Shown in pieces: positions 32,670 through 33,307 of a DNA stretch of 33,307 nt. Each line of letters begins with the position of its first letter. Within the stretch, counting starts at the first letter, position 1. The DNA is from Azoarcus sp. (GTDB lineage Bacteria; Pseudomonadota; Gammaproteobacteria; Burkholderiales; Rhodocyclaceae), in the NCBI GenBank assembly GCA_023230755.1, contig JALNWS010000019.1:1-33307 (forward strand), in the 5' to 3' direction. The position numbers and the translations under genes are program-made. The notes beneath the pieces are model-generated. The model saw only the letters and a list, made by a program, of their open reading frames with translations, did no database searches and was not told the DNA's origin.

Positions 32670-33307
32670 TCACATCCGCAATGGGGATATTTGGGCGATT
32701 CGGCGTTCGTGTAGGCATCCATACCGGCAAGCGTCGGCAGCGTGGTCTGGTCCGCTGCTATCAACGTCTTCCACCCGGCGCTGATCTCGCGCAAGAGTCG
32801 GGACAGTTGCCCACCAGTACCGGCAAAGCCTGCTGATGTAGAGACCAGGAACATCTGGTTTTCCTGCGTCGGCAAGCAAGCGGCGCATGATCTGCCACCC
32901 GGTGATGCGGTCTGATTTCTTGGCCGGCGAGAAGTGAATCCCCTCGCGGCTAAATTCGTCGGAGATGCTTCCGGAGCCTGATCCGGTCTTTGCGAAGATC
33001 GCGTCATCGGCAACGCCATTAGCCTTTACGCCCCACGGCTTGAGCCAGGCTTTCAATTCATTGCTCAAAGTGGGTACTGTCCAGCCAAGCCCCTTGTTCA
33101 AATCGCCCGTTCTGGCGGTCGCGAACTCATCGACAAGCACAAGGCTGTTGCGTGGATAGAAAACCCCGTCAGGGCCGGTTTTGCCCGGACTCTTGGCAAT
33201 CAGATAGGTGACAGAGGGTGCAGATGATCCGAAGTCGTGCGCGAGATATGTCTCCCATCCGTCCGGGATCTTCTGCCACGGGTCGCAGGCGTTGCGGCCT
33301 TCAGAGA
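32670..33307 (-). CDS. Phage terminase large subunit, C-terminal nuclease part (5' partial)
   Basis: The reading frame is open to the edge of the window (no start codon needed there), so only the C-terminal about 212 residues are present. The RNase H-like nuclease fold is recognisable: first acidic residue in YLAHDFGSSAPSVTYL, second in LVLVDEFAT, and the final one in SSGPDHAADACRYG. Also present are SREGIHFSPAKKSDR and GLYISRLCRYWWATVPTLARD, segments typical of large terminases that package DNA into proheads. The ATPase half lies outside the window. The next gene on the strand starts 38 bases after its stop, where a portal gene would be expected. Confidence 0.88.
   Translation of the reverse strand, partial: SEGRNACDPWQKIPDGWETYLAHDFGSSAPSVTYLIAKSPGKTGPDGVFYPRNSLVLVDEFATARTGDLNKGLGWTVPTLSNELKAWLKPWGVKANGVADDAIFAKTGSGSGSISDEFSREGIHFSPAKKSDRITGWQIMRRLLADAGKPDVPGLYISRLCRYWWATVPTLARDQRRVEDVDSSGPDHAADACRYGCLHERRIAQISPLRM

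Larger units (their letters stand above)
29096..33307. mobile_element. Prophage or prophage remnant integrated next to tRNA-Ser
   Basis: From the tRNA 3' end onward the sequence is richer in A+T than the host region, and all recognisable genes are phage morphogenesis genes on the - strand: terminase, tape measure and gp10-like. The far boundary lies outside the window, and no integrase or second copy of the tRNA 3' end is visible. Portal, capsid and tail-tube genes are missing between terminase and tape measure. The element's extent and activity are therefore unknown. Confidence 0.85.

Overview
The window is GC-rich chromosomal DNA of a betaproteobacterium. The surE-pcm-nlpD-rpoS and dapA-bamC gene orders, together with a Ralstonia/Cupriavidus-type hyp-hox operon, point to the Rhodocyclales (Thauera/Azoarcus-like). 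This placement is inferred from gene order and protein similarity by eye, not from a search. The last 4.2 kb is visibly richer in A+T and belongs to a prophage or prophage remnant.

Region 1 (1-12739, + strand) is one dense operon for building and sensing [NiFe] hydrogenase: hypB (5' end outside the window), hypF, hypC, hypD, hypE, hypX, hoxA, hoxB, hoxC, hoxJ. HypB inserts Ni. HypF, HypC, HypD and HypE make and deliver the cyanide ligands. HypX supplies CO under air. HoxB and HoxC form the H2-sensing regulatory hydrogenase, HoxJ is the PAS histidine kinase that reads it, and HoxA is the sigma54-dependent response regulator. Many genes overlap by ATGA or TGATG, so translation is probably coupled. 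No energy-converting hydrogenase structural gene lies in the window; one is expected upstream. Just after hoxJ is hupE, a nickel-permease-type membrane protein. It is preceded by a near-consensus -24/-12 sigma54 promoter and an upstream inverted repeat that could bind HoxA.

Region 2 (13502-17064, + strand) starts with a 326-bp gene-free interval that looks like a short terminated transcript. The stress and stationary-phase block surE-pcm-nlpD-rpoS follows. Region 3 (17163-22102, - strand) is an overlapping operon moxR, DUF58, transglutaminase (tgpA-like), mltB. Region 4 (22230-25296, + strand) holds a histone-deacetylase-family amidohydrolase, dapA and bamC, and ends in a strong bidirectional terminator shared with a convergent small alanine-rich lipoprotein gene. 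Region 5 (25903-28963) has an unrecognised 162-residue protein overlapping a RoxA-type ribosomal oxygenase (- strand). These are divergent from rlmD (+ strand), so two ribosome-modifying enzymes flank one intergenic region.

Region 6 (29008-33307) begins with tRNA-Ser(UGA). It is followed by an AT-rich stretch with overlapping inverted repeats, then phage genes on the - strand reading toward the tRNA: terminase large subunit (5' end outside the window), an unknown 138-residue protein, a 774-residue tail tape-measure protein, an HK97-gp10-like protein and a small unknown protein. Portal, capsid and tail-tube genes are absent between terminase and tape measure, so this is either a deleted prophage or an unusual gene order. 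I found no CRISPR array, insertion sequence or clearly new multi-gene defence system.
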